Numbered from the stretch's first letter, positions 7,840 to 15,772 are shown. The stretch: 16,751 bases of DNA from Candidatus Neomicrothrix sp. UBA881 (GCA_002294285.1 DBFL01000025.1:1-16751); one strand, 5' to 3'. Program-made: numbers and translations. Notes: generated by a model not told the origin, from the sequence alone.

Positions 7840-7852
7840 CCCTTTTAGGGAG
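7840..7852 (+). promoter_or_regulatory. obg ribosome binding site within a small hairpin
   Basis: AGGGAG (7847-7852) sits 7 bases before the obg ATG, a strong Shine-Dalgarno. CCCT (7840-7843) can pair with AGGG (7847-7850) across a TTT loop and partly hide the site. The stem is only 4 bp, so any regulatory effect is speculative. It does confirm the start at 7860. Confidence 0.55.
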
Positions 7853-7859
7853 CTGAAAA

Positions 7860-9101
7860 ATGTCGAATTTTGTCGATGAATGTGGCATAAATGTATGTGC
7901 AGGCGACGGTGGCGCTGGAGTCGTTTCCTTTCGACGTGAAGCACACGTTTCACGCGGAGGTCCAGATGGTGGAGACGGCGGCAACGGTGGGGATATATGG
8001 ATTGAAGCTGATCACAATATTGCTTCGCTCTTAGCATTCCGCGACCATCCTCATCGCCGTGCGAAAAATGGCACACATGGGTCAGGAGGCAAAAGACACG
8101 GACGTTCAGCGGATGAGTTGATTGTGAGAGTGCCTGAAGGCACCACAATTTATGAACTTGAAGGAGATGAGATCTTAGCCGATCTCTCTAGAGATGGAGA
8201 TCGTTGGTTGGCGGTACGCGGCGGTCGTGGAGGTAGGGGAAACGCTCGCTTTTTAAGTAATAAAAGAAGAGCACCAACTTTTGCTGAACAAGGTGAAGAA
8301 GGCGAGGAGAAGTGGCTTAGGCTGGAACTCAGACTATTAGCCGATATCGCTTTAGTTGGTTTTCCAAACTCAGGAAAAAGTACATTCATTTCCAAAATTT
8401 CAGCAGCAAAGCCTCGCATTGCTGATTATCCGTTTACGACACTTGAACCTAATCTAGGAGTAGTAAAAATTCCTGATGTGCCTGAATTTACTGTTGCTGA
8501 TATACCGGGCTTAATTGAAGGAGCGAGTGAAGGCAAAGGACTGGGACACCAGTTTTTAAGGCATATAGAAAGAGCTAGCGTCTTGCTTATTCTTTTGGAT
8601 CTCTCTCAAACTTCAGAATTTTCCCCAGAACATCAGAAGGCAGTTCTCGAAAATGAATTAAGTTCCTACCGTCCAGAACTTTTAGAAAGACCTCGACTTG
8701 TAGTCGGTTCCCGTTCAGATATGGCGTTAGAACATTTGAAATTTGAAGGTGAAAGAGTTTCTTCTATTACTGGTGAGGGAATTAGCGAAGTTTTGTATCG
8801 CATGGGTGGATTGATTGAAGAGGTTCGCTCTAGAAAACCTGTTAATCCGACACGAATTTTACATAGACCTGAACCTGAGGGTTTACAGGTTAAAAAGATA
8901 GAGAGTAATCAATGGGAAATAACAGATCGAGAGCTAGTAAGAATTACTAACCTTAACGACTTGAGTAATCCTGATGCTATGGCATACCTTCAGGATCGCT
9001 TTAAGAGTATGGGCGTTGATAGGGCTTTAACGCGAGCAAAGGTAAAAAAAGGCGAAATTGTGAAGATAGGAAAACTAGAATTTGAATATGAAGAGGATTA
9101 A
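7860..9101 (+). CDS. obg: GTPase Obg (CgtA), ribosome assembly factor
   Basis: Essential GTPase that acts in 50S subunit assembly and stress signalling; 413 residues. The N-terminal glycine-rich Obg fold (residues about 1-158) shows FRREAHVSRGGPDGGDGGNGG and VRGGRGGRGNARF. The G domain carries the P-loop G167-FPNSGKST175, the TT of switch I (DYPFTTLEPNLG) and D214-IPG217 of G3. A C-terminal OCT domain occupies about 335-413. Oddly, the G4 guanine-specificity motif, normally NKxD, reads S284-R-S-D287; G5 is SSITGEG. The downstream proB start overlaps the last 14 bases. The position after rplU-rpmA is the classic ribosomal context. Confidence 0.95.
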   Translation: MSNFVDECGINVCAGDGGAGVVSFRREAHVSRGGPDGGDGGNGGDIWIEADHNIASLLAFRDHPHRRAKNGTHGSGGKRHGRSADELIVRVPEGTTIYELEGDEILADLSRDGDRWLAVRGGRGGRGNARFLSNKRRAPTFAEQGEEGEEKWLRLELRLLADIALVGFPNSGKSTFISKISAAKPRIADYPFTTLEPNLGVVKIPDVPEFTVADIPGLIEGASEGKGLGHQFLRHIERASVLLILLDLSQTSEFSPEHQKAVLENELSSYRPELLERPRLVVGSRSDMALEHLKFEGERVSSITGEGISEVLYRMGGLIEEVRSRKPVNPTRILHRPEPEGLQVKKIESNQWEITDRELVRITNLNDLSNPDAMAYLQDRFKSMGVDRALTRAKVKKGEIVKIGKLEFEYEED

Positions 9102-10194
9102 TAAAACAGTAGTAGTGAAAGTGGGCACCTCTTCAATAACGAACAAACAAGGAGAGATATCACAGCAGTCAGTTGCAAAAATTTGCGCTGAAGTTGCAGA
9201 TCTTAAAAATGCTGGAAATAAGGTCGTGATCGTTACCTCAGGAGCCATAGCCGCAGGCCTTCCTTTTTTGGGCTTGGCAGGTAAAAACAGACCCCGCGAC
9301 TCTGCAACCCTGCAAGCTATCTCAGCTATAGGTCAAGGTTCTCTTATCGGCAATTATCGCGAAGAGCTAGCAAATCATGGCCTATTGGCCGGACAAGTTT
9401 TACTAGCTCCACTAGATTTTTTCGTTCGTTCCCAGTATTTGCATGCACGGAACACACTCACGACTCTGATTGATTTAGATGTTGTCCCAGTCGTAAATGA
9501 AAATGATGCTATAGCAGATGATGAAATACGTTTTGGTGACAACGATAGAATTGCCGCACTAGTTGCGCATTTAGTTGAAGCTGACTTGTTGGTCTTGTTG
9601 ACAGACACTCCAGGTCTTTTTACAGCGGATCCCAATATGGACTCTAACGCTTCCCTTATAGAGGAAATAATTGAAGTGAACCAAGAAATGGAAAAATATG
9701 CAGGGGGTAGCAATTCAGAGATAGGGAGTGGGGGAATGGCTTCAAAATTAGCTGCCGCCAAAATTGCTAGCTGGTCAGGCGTTAGAACTGTGATAGCAGA
9801 CGCGTCACGAAGTGACATCCTTCGAGATGCTTGTAGCGAAAAAAGTGGGATTGGAACCGTTGTGCATCCCAGACAAGAAAGACTGGGTGCTCGGAAACTG
9901 TGGATTGCTTTTGCTGTCGGCTCCAAAGGTCAGATAACGGTCGATAAAGGAGCTAGAAAGGCATTAGAAGCAAGAGCTTCTTTGTTGCCAAGTGGTGTTA
10001 TAGGGATGCAAGGAGATTTTGAGATTGGTGATGCTGTTGAGGTTGTAGATGATGAGTCGAGAATATTTGCAAAAGGTATCGTTCGGCAAAATGCAGACAA
10101 CGTCAGAGCAACTGCGGGGTTAAATACTGCACAACTCCCAGAAGGAGTATCTCATGAAGTCATTCATACAGATGACTTAGTGATACTTCCGTAG
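9088..10194 (+). CDS. proB: Glutamate 5-kinase
   Basis: Phosphorylates L-glutamate to gamma-glutamyl phosphate, the first step of proline synthesis; cytosolic. From ATG 9088 the protein has 368 residues. Seen: the amino acid kinase domain with VVVKVGTSSIT, VTSGAIAAG, the substrate loop NENDAIADDEIRFGDNDRIAA, LLTDTPGLFTADP and GSGGMASKLAAAKIA. A C-terminal PUA domain follows (about 275-368, GQITVDKGARKAL onward). An in-frame TTG at 9082 would add only two residues; ATG is preferred. The start overlaps the obg 3' end, so translation is probably coupled. proA does not follow in this window; instead the 3' end overlaps murJ on the other strand. Confidence 0.95.
   Translation: MKRINKTVVVKVGTSSITNKQGEISQQSVAKICAEVADLKNAGNKVVIVTSGAIAAGLPFLGLAGKNRPRDSATLQAISAIGQGSLIGNYREELANHGLLAGQVLLAPLDFFVRSQYLHARNTLTTLIDLDVVPVVNENDAIADDEIRFGDNDRIAALVAHLVEADLLVLLTDTPGLFTADPNMDSNASLIEEIIEVNQEMEKYAGGSNSEIGSGGMASKLAAAKIASWSGVRTVIADASRSDILRDACSEKSGIGTVVHPRQERLGARKLWIAFAVGSKGQITVDKGARKALEARASLLPSGVIGMQGDFEIGDAVEVVDDESRIFAKGIVRQNADNVRATAGLNTAQLPEGVSHEVIHTDDLVILP
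10147..10189. repeat. Stem-loop at the convergent proB/murJ ends
   Basis: AAGTCAT (10157-10163) and ATGACTT (10172-10178) form a perfect 7-bp stem with an 8-base loop. It is extended by GTATC (10147-10151) pairing with GATAC (10182-10186), across an unpaired interior. It spans the 18-base overlap of the two coding 3' ends. No U-run follows directly on either strand, so it may be an RNA 3'-end structure and not a strong intrinsic terminator. Confidence 0.35.
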
Positions 10195-11844
10195 CTTCTC
10201 CGATTCCGCTTTCAGTTTTTTCGTTATCAGCAAAGATTCCTCGACTTTATTCTTGTTGGCAATAAAAATATAAGAGACAAGTGCAAGAGGAATAAATATT
10301 ACATTAGTAAGAATTTCGTTAGTCGCTGGCAGCAATAAACGTCCAGCGGTCACCACAATTAAGGCTGTGAGAGCAGCTGGTAGAAGTTTTGAGATTGGAG
10401 ACAACTGGGATGCCCTTGGAGGCAGTTCCTTATTAGTTTTCCTACTTAGAAAAAACATTTCGAACCAAGCGCCCATCGCAGAAGCAGCAGCTAAACCTAC
10501 TGCTCCTAGATGTGGGTTTTCTGGAAGTGATCGTATTCCTTGGCTTAAGGGACCCCAATCGCTAAAAAGTCCTCCAGATTCACTATTCAAGCTTCCATCA
10601 GAGATATACAGCCTGTCTAAAGGAAACATTAATAACAGACCTAAAAAGAGAGCTATCGCTACACGCATACTTGCAGCAATAGCCGGTGTTTTAGTGTCAC
10701 CTCTTGCATATAAAGCAGTTTGAAGTATTCGTGTACACCCTATAGCAGGCAGTCCGAGGGAATATACAGCTAAAGTTGCCGCTACCAGAATCGTGTCATC
10801 CCTGCTAAAAGACCCCCATTGGAAAAGGATTCCAATTATTTGATCTCCTAGGGAAATATATATAACTGATGTAATAAGCATCAAAAAAGACACTTTTTTA
10901 ATACCCTGATCAAGACGTCTAAGTAAATTCGCGTTATCTATATTTCGAGACATTTCAGGTAGTTCAGCTGCAGCGAGACTCAAAGCAAACAGACTTACTG
11001 GAAGAATATAGAGAACTTGAGCAGATATTAGAGCTGCGACTGCTCCTGTTGCCAGCAAAGAAGCCAGAAGTAAATCGAAATAAGCAGAAATTTGAACTAC
11101 CCCTCTGCCTATAACAGCAGGGTTAAAGCGTTTTACTATTTCCTTTACGTGTGAATTTTTAGCGTCGAAAGAAATTCTGATTTTGTTCCGCAGTTTGAGA
11201 ACGCCAGAAAATTGTAATAAAAGCTGAGCTGCTCCACCTACTAGTAAACCCCATGCAGCTGCTTTTGCCGCTTTTGTGGGTTCCCAATTGTTGCTTATTG
11301 CGATTATAAGAACTATGACTTGTGCAACGTTCCAGATAACTGGAGCAACATAGGAAAGGAAAAATTTTCTATGGCTATTTAAAACTCCGAGACACCAAGC
11401 AGCAAGAACTAAAAATCCTATTCCACATGTTGTTATCTTGATCAGGTCAGCTGTTAAGTCTAGTTTCTCTGAAGTAAACCCGGGAGTTAAAATTTTCGCT
11501 ATTGGCTTCGCCATGAAAATTCCAATAAGTGTCAGTCCACCTGTAAAGGCAATTAGAAGTCCGGCAATAGCTCCGGCTACTTTGCCAGCTTCTTCTTCTT
11601 TTCCTTCGGAAATAAGTCTGCTGTAGACGGGAATGAATGAACTTGATAGAGAACCTTCACCGAGAAGATTTTGCAGCAGGTTGGGTATACGCAACGCCGC
11701 GGCAAAAGCATCGGCAGCGGGGCCTAGACCAAGCACAGAGCGAAGTAATGATTCTCTTAAAAGCCCTGTTAGGCGTGAGAGTAGTATTCCAGCGCTAATT
11801 TTCTTTGCGCTACTAGTTGTAGATGAAGAATCTTCAGAGGACAT
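10177..11844 (-). CDS. murJ: MurJ/MviN-family lipid II flippase
   Basis: Polytopic MOP-superfamily transporter that moves lipid II across the membrane for peptidoglycan synthesis. It has 555 residues, with many hydrophobic helices and a family-typical first region: SRLTGLLRESLLRSVLG, then DAFAAALRIPNLLQNLLGEG and SSSFIPVYS. Aligned from memory to E. coli MurJ, R24, R30 and D45 match E. coli R18, R24 and D39. The positions of E. coli R52 and R270 are Q58 and V277. Mycobacterial MviN also lacks arginines at these places, so this may be a clade trait. The short hydrophilic N-terminus is Ser/Thr-rich and no C-terminal kinase-like domain is present. The gene overlaps proB tail-to-tail and faces away from the MoxR gene. 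The Shine-Dalgarno is weak. Confidence 0.93.
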   Translation of the reverse strand: MSSEDSSSTTSSAKKISAGILLSRLTGLLRESLLRSVLGLGPAADAFAAALRIPNLLQNLLGEGSLSSSFIPVYSRLISEGKEEEAGKVAGAIAGLLIAFTGGLTLIGIFMAKPIAKILTPGFTSEKLDLTADLIKITTCGIGFLVLAAWCLGVLNSHRKFFLSYVAPVIWNVAQVIVLIIAISNNWEPTKAAKAAAWGLLVGGAAQLLLQFSGVLKLRNKIRISFDAKNSHVKEIVKRFNPAVIGRGVVQISAYFDLLLASLLATGAVAALISAQVLYILPVSLFALSLAAAELPEMSRNIDNANLLRRLDQGIKKVSFLMLITSVIYISLGDQIIGILFQWGSFSRDDTILVAATLAVYSLGLPAIGCTRILQTALYARGDTKTPAIAASMRVAIALFLGLLLMFPLDRLYISDGSLNSESGGLFSDWGPLSQGIRSLPENPHLGAVGLAAASAMGAWFEMFFLSRKTNKELPPRASQLSPISKLLPAALTALIVVTAGRLLLPATNEILTNVIFIPLALVSYIFIANKNKVEESLLITKKLKAESEKLRKYH

Positions 11845-11981
11845 AAACTCTTACCGCTTTCCAACTAAAAGGTTACTCGAGGGAGTATTGGAGCGTGATT
11901 AGCCTAAATATTTTCTACTAATATAACTATTTGTTATTACTCACTTTTTTCTTAGGATGACGCGCCGTTAAAAGATACGAT
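11845..11981. promoter_or_regulatory. Divergent murJ / moxR intergenic region
   Basis: 137 AT-rich bases separate two genes that point away from each other, so promoters for both should be here. An imperfect dyad, ACTAATATAAC (11917-11927) against GTTATTACT (11933-11941), could be an operator. For the + gene, TTGTTA (11931-11936) and TAGGAT (11953-11958) with a 16-base spacer are a moderate sigma-70 match. A smaller hairpin, TACTC-GAGG-GAGTA, lies nearer murJ. I could not pick a convincing murJ promoter. Confidence 0.4.
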
Positions 11982-12884
11982 ATGCAGGTGGATTACAGAT
12001 TTGAAGACGTGACTGGTGTGCGCACTGGCTTAAGCGAAGTTAATTATCTTGCCGATGACGGGATCGCGGGAATTGTTTACCTTGCAGATCGTCTTGCTAA
12101 ACCTGTATTGATCGAAGGCCCTGCTGGAACTGGAAAAACTCAATTGGCAAAAAGTGTTGCAGAAATGAGTGGAGCGCGCTTAATAAGACTGCAGTGTTAT
12201 GAAGGTCTCGATGAGTCAAAAGCTCTGTACGAATGGAATTACAAAAAACAGCTCTTACGTATTCAAGCTGAGAACGAAACTAGAGACTGGAGTGAGATCG
12301 AAGATGATCTTTTTTCAGAGGATTTTCTGTTAACGCGTCCTCTTCTTGAAGCTATACGTGCTGAAGATCCTGTTGTTCTTCTTATAGACGAAGTTGATCG
12401 CGTTGAAATTGAAACAGAGGCTTTGTTGCTCGAAATACTTTCGGAGTACCAAGTCTCGATACCGGAGTTGGGAACTGTTGAAGGCAATCAAGTTCCATTA
12501 GTTTTTTTGACTTCGAATGGCACGCGTGAACTTTCCGAAGCATTGAAAAGAAGATGCCTGTACCTTTACATCGACTATCCAGATTTGGAACGTGAGCGTG
12601 AGATTATAAATGCGAAAATTCCCGATATGGATAAAAATTTGGCTGACCAAGTTGCTCGGATTGTGCGTTCAGTTAGACAACTTGATTTAAAGAAACACCC
12701 ATCGGTTTCAGAAACTCTTGACTGGGCAAAGACGCTTTTGTTGCTTGGTGTAGAGAAAATTGATTCTGATGTTGCGGCCGAGACCGTAAATGTATTGCTC
12801 AAATACAGGTCTGATATAGAAAAGGCTATAAAAGAATTTGCAGATAATCCAGAAGTAACTGAAGACGAAGAAGGTGCAGCCTAA
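11982..12884 (+). CDS. MoxR-family AAA+ ATPase (CoxD-like)
   Basis: AAA+ ATPase of the MoxR group, which typically remodels or activates a target protein together with a VWA-domain partner; the next gene encodes such a partner. 300 residues. Seen: Walker A G46-PAGTGKT53, Walker B LLIDEVD (133-139), a sensor-1 Asn at N179 (FLTSNGTREL) and an arginine-finger candidate in LKRRC (R190/R191). A helical lid domain follows (about 205-285) and the C-terminus is acidic. No signal peptide or membrane segment is seen, so it is probably cytosolic. An in-frame stop at 11958 and the absence of other start codons fix ATG 11982, although the Shine-Dalgarno is weak. The substrate is unknown; CoxD matures CO dehydrogenase in carboxydotrophs, but no such enzyme is encoded here. 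Confidence 0.9.
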   Translation: MQVDYRFEDVTGVRTGLSEVNYLADDGIAGIVYLADRLAKPVLIEGPAGTGKTQLAKSVAEMSGARLIRLQCYEGLDESKALYEWNYKKQLLRIQAENETRDWSEIEDDLFSEDFLLTRPLLEAIRAEDPVVLLIDEVDRVEIETEALLLEILSEYQVSIPELGTVEGNQVPLVFLTSNGTRELSEALKRRCLYLYIDYPDLEREREIINAKIPDMDKNLADQVARIVRSVRQLDLKKHPSVSETLDWAKTLLLLGVEKIDSDVAAETVNVLLKYRSDIEKAIKEFADNPEVTEDEEGAA

Positions 12885-12902
12885 GCTGCGGGTATCAAAA
12901 AA

Positions 12903-14393
12903 ATGTCATCAACTTCCAAGTTGGATAATGCAATTCAGATAGAAGATAGAGATCCTCCACTGCTTGACCTGCTTAATGGTTTTATTCTAGAACTTCGCCA
13001 AGCTGGATTACCTGTAAGCCTTACTGAAAGCCTCGACGCTATGGAAGCTGTGAGTCATATACCTATTGAAGACCGTGAGGCTTTTAAATATGCTCTCGGA
13101 GCAACTCTCGTAAAAAACAATTCCCATTGGAAGTCTTTCGAACTTGTTTTTGAGGTTTATTTCTCTATACGAGGTTCTGAGTATGTAATTCACGCAGACA
13201 GTTCAGAGGTTCTACAAGACCAAGAATTGAGTGATAGCAATTCTCAAGAAAATCAGAGCCCTGCAGGGGGAGGAGCCATGTCGGGACTCTCTCCTGAGGA
13301 GTTGCAGGAAATGCTTTTTCGAGCTTTATTAAATGGTGATCAAGAAATGATGCGCTTACTGGCGCGCCAATCGGTCATTAGATATGCAGGTATGGAGCCT
13401 GGCAGGCCAGTGGGTGGGACTTACTATCTTTACCGAACTCTTAGAAATCTGGATCTTGATTCTATGCTCGATCGGCTGATGAGCGAGAGTAGAGAACAGG
13501 CTTTAAACGAACTTACTCAACTTGAAGAACGTCTAGAAATGGATGAGTACAAAAGTAGAATTGAGGAATTAAAAAAGCAAATAGAATCTGAAATCAGACG
13601 CAGTTTGGTAGCTGATCGCGGTGTTGAAGCTATGGCTAGAACTTTGAGAAAACCGCTTCCTGAGGACGTAGATTTTATGCACGCTTCAAGAGAAGAAATG
13701 GCCAACCTGAGACGCTCTTTGTACCCACTTACAAGAAAACTAGCAGCACGCTTAGCTCGCCGAAGGAAATATGGAAGGCGTGGCCCCCTTGATTTTCGCA
13801 AAACAATCAGACATTCTTTGAGTTACGGGGGAGTTCCGGCTGAACCTAAATTCAAATTTCCACGCCCATCAAAACCAGAAATTATGGTGGTTGCCGATAT
13901 TTCCGGTTCAGTTGCTGCTTTCGCTAGGTTTACTCTGCATTTGCTTTACGCCATCTCTAGTCAATTTTCAAAAGTGCGCTCATTTGTTTTCATCGATGGA
14001 TTAGACGAAGTCACTCCTTTTCTAGAAGGTGTAGAAGATATTGGCGAAGCAGTCCACCGGGTAAATACAGAAGCAGATGTGGTATGGGTTGACGGGCATT
14101 CTGATTACGGTCACGCTTTTGGTGTTTTTTGGGAAAAATATGGAAAGGATATAGGCCCAAAAACCACAGTTCTCATTTTGGGAGATGCGCGAAACAACTA
14201 TCATGCATCGCAATCATGGATTCTTAAAGAAGCACATCAAAAAGCTAGAAAACTTTACTGGTTGAATCCTGAACCACGGGCCTACTGGGATACTGGTGAC
14301 TCGATTCTAGGAGAGTATGCAACCCATTGTGATGGAACTTATGAAGTTAGAAACCTTAGACAGTTGGAAGCTTTTATAGAAAAGCTCGTTTAG
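12903..14393 (+). CDS. VWA-domain protein, CoxE-like partner of MoxR ATPase
   Basis: 496 residues, 18 bases after the MoxR gene and clearly in the same transcription unit. A helical N-terminal region is followed by an acidic, Gln/Ser-rich linker. A charged helical segment at about 195-245 (EELKKQIESEIRR) is probably coiled coil. Next comes a very basic stretch (RKLAARLARRRKYGRRGPLDF) and a C-terminal von Willebrand A domain. MIDAS residues: D332-I-S334-G-S336 (DxSxS) and D428 in LGDARNN. The loop that usually carries the MIDAS Thr reads G398-HSDYG403, with Ser in its place. MoxR-VWA pairs act as chaperone-like activators or metal-insertion helpers; the target here is unknown. There is no signal peptide. 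The family is firm, the function inferred. Confidence 0.88.
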   Translation: MSSTSKLDNAIQIEDRDPPLLDLLNGFILELRQAGLPVSLTESLDAMEAVSHIPIEDREAFKYALGATLVKNNSHWKSFELVFEVYFSIRGSEYVIHADSSEVLQDQELSDSNSQENQSPAGGGAMSGLSPEELQEMLFRALLNGDQEMMRLLARQSVIRYAGMEPGRPVGGTYYLYRTLRNLDLDSMLDRLMSESREQALNELTQLEERLEMDEYKSRIEELKKQIESEIRRSLVADRGVEAMARTLRKPLPEDVDFMHASREEMANLRRSLYPLTRKLAARLARRRKYGRRGPLDFRKTIRHSLSYGGVPAEPKFKFPRPSKPEIMVVADISGSVAAFARFTLHLLYAISSQFSKVRSFVFIDGLDEVTPFLEGVEDIGEAVHRVNTEADVVWVDGHSDYGHAFGVFWEKYGKDIGPKTTVLILGDARNNYHASQSWILKEAHQKARKLYWLNPEPRAYWDTGDSILGEYATHCDGTYEVRNLRQLEAFIEKLV

Positions 14394-14414
14394 CTATAAA
14401 AGCTTCAGTTTTTG
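14367..14414. terminator. Candidate bidirectional terminator between the VWA gene and DAHP synthase
   Basis: A perfect 13-bp inverted repeat: GAAGCTTTTATAG (14367-14379) and CTATAAAAGCTTC (14394-14406), with a 14-base loop. On + it is followed by AG and then five Ts (14410-14414), resembling an intrinsic terminator for the VWA gene. On - the stem can also form at the end of the DAHP synthase transcript, though no U-run follows there. The repeat overlaps both stop codons. The stem is AT-rich, so strength is uncertain. Confidence 0.65.
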
Positions 14415-15772
14415 TGGAGAAGTTCAGCGATCCTAAAAGCAATGTCGATACTTTGTGAGCCATTAAGGCGAGGGTCGCACATTGTTTCATATCTTTTGGA
14501 CAAGTCATCAGCATCGAGTTCACTTCCACCACCTAGACATTCGGTAACGTCATCTCCGGTCAATTCAAGATGCACACCACCAGGGTTAGTTCCAACTTTT
14601 TTATGTGCTTCGAAAAAACCAGTTATTTCTTTCAAGACGTCATCAAAATGCCTTGTTTTATGACCATTTTGGGTGGAAAAAGTATTTCCATGCATAGGAT
14701 CGCAAACCCAAACAACAGGGTGTTCAGCATTGTTAACAGTTTCAAGAACACGTGGCAGTTTGTCGATAACTACATCTGCACCCATTCGTGAAATAAGGGT
14801 AAGTCTTCCGGGGATTTTTTCAGGGTTTAGAATTTCACAAAGCTTAACTGCATCTTCTGGTTCTATTTCAGGCCCGATTTTGCAACCAATAGGATTTTTC
14901 ACCCCTCTCAAGAATTCTACGTGTGCACCGTCAAGTTCTCTGGTTCGTTCTCCTATCCAAAGCATATGAGCAGAGCAGTCGTACCATTCTCCTGTTATTG
15001 AGTCTTCTCGTGTTAGGGCTTCTTCGTAACCAAGGATAAGTGCCTCATGACTTGTGTGAAAGTTCACTTCACTCAGCTCGGATAGTTGATCTCCATCGAT
15101 TCCACATGCGTGCATAAAAGAGACAGCGCGATCTATCTCATCGGCTAGCGCTTCATAGCGTTGCCCTGCGGGGCTTGCTGCTACAAATTCACGGTTCCAT
15201 TGATGGACTCGGGAGAGAGCTGCAAATCCCCCTTTTGTGAAAGCTCGCAGAAGATTAAGCGTGGCAGCAGCCCTGTTGTAGGCAGTCAGAAGGCGCTTTG
15301 GGTTTGCTGCCCGTGAATCTTCATTGAAGTTTATATCGTTGACCATATGACCTCGAAAAGAAGGAAGTTCGAGTCCGTCCACCGTCTCAGTATCGCTTGA
15401 TCGAGGTTTAGCAAACTGTCCTGCAATGCGACCAACTTTCACAACTGGCACTCCGGTGTAATAAGTAAGGATCACTGCCATTTGTAAAATTACGCGAAGA
15501 CGGTCTCTTATTGAATCAGCTGAAGTATCAAAAGATTCTGCACAGTCCCCGGCTTGAAGTAGGAATGCTTCACCTCTTGAAACAGCTGCTAATTGTTCAG
15601 TTAGATTTCGGGCCTCACCGGCGAAAACTAAAGGCGGAAGTGTGGATAGCTCATCTAAAACCTTTTGAAAGGATGCATCATCTGGCCATGCAGGTTGTTG
15701 CTTGGCTTGGAAATTTCGCCAAGAGTCGGGTCTCCATTCAAGACAAGTGTTTACTTTAGAACTTTTAGCCAT
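14405..15772 (-). CDS. 3-deoxy-D-arabino-heptulosonate 7-phosphate synthase, class II
   Basis: Condenses phosphoenolpyruvate with erythrose 4-phosphate, the first step of the shikimate pathway to aromatic amino acids. The 455 residues match class II enzymes (M. tuberculosis AroG is about 462). Metal-binding residues from the mycobacterial enzyme are present at matching spacing: C77 (QAGDCAESF), H361 (CDPMHGNTF), E403 (GGVHLELTGDD) and D433 (YETMCDPRLN). GRIAGQFAKPRSSD forms part of the active site. Class II is typical of actinobacteria and plants. The start at 15772 has no clear Shine-Dalgarno. TAAACT lies 6 bases upstream of the ATG on this strand and could be a -10 for a leaderless transcript. 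Otherwise it is read from the sigma gene 57 bases upstream. It converges on the VWA gene. Confidence 0.96.
   Translation of the reverse strand: MAKSSKVNTCLEWRPDSWRNFQAKQQPAWPDDASFQKVLDELSTLPPLVFAGEARNLTEQLAAVSRGEAFLLQAGDCAESFDTSADSIRDRLRVILQMAVILTYYTGVPVVKVGRIAGQFAKPRSSDTETVDGLELPSFRGHMVNDINFNEDSRAANPKRLLTAYNRAAATLNLLRAFTKGGFAALSRVHQWNREFVAASPAGQRYEALADEIDRAVSFMHACGIDGDQLSELSEVNFHTSHEALILGYEEALTREDSITGEWYDCSAHMLWIGERTRELDGAHVEFLRGVKNPIGCKIGPEIEPEDAVKLCEILNPEKIPGRLTLISRMGADVVIDKLPRVLETVNNAEHPVVWVCDPMHGNTFSTQNGHKTRHFDDVLKEITGFFEAHKKVGTNPGGVHLELTGDDVTECLGGGSELDADDLSKRYETMCDPRLNGSQSIDIAFRIAELLHKN

Noticed and set aside
9375..9926. 183-codon open frame on - opposite proB
   Set aside because: It lies wholly inside a clearly recognisable glutamate 5-kinase, has Ser/Ile-rich composition typical of an antisense frame, and matches no family I recognise.
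11845..11981. tRNA or small RNA in the largest intergenic gap
   Set aside because: No cloverleaf arms, TTC-type T loop or CCA end could be found; the region is AT-rich with short dyads only.
11982..14393. Reading the MoxR-VWA pair as evidence for CO oxidation
   Set aside because: CoxD/CoxE similarity is at the family level only. No coxMSL subunits or molybdopterin genes are in the window.
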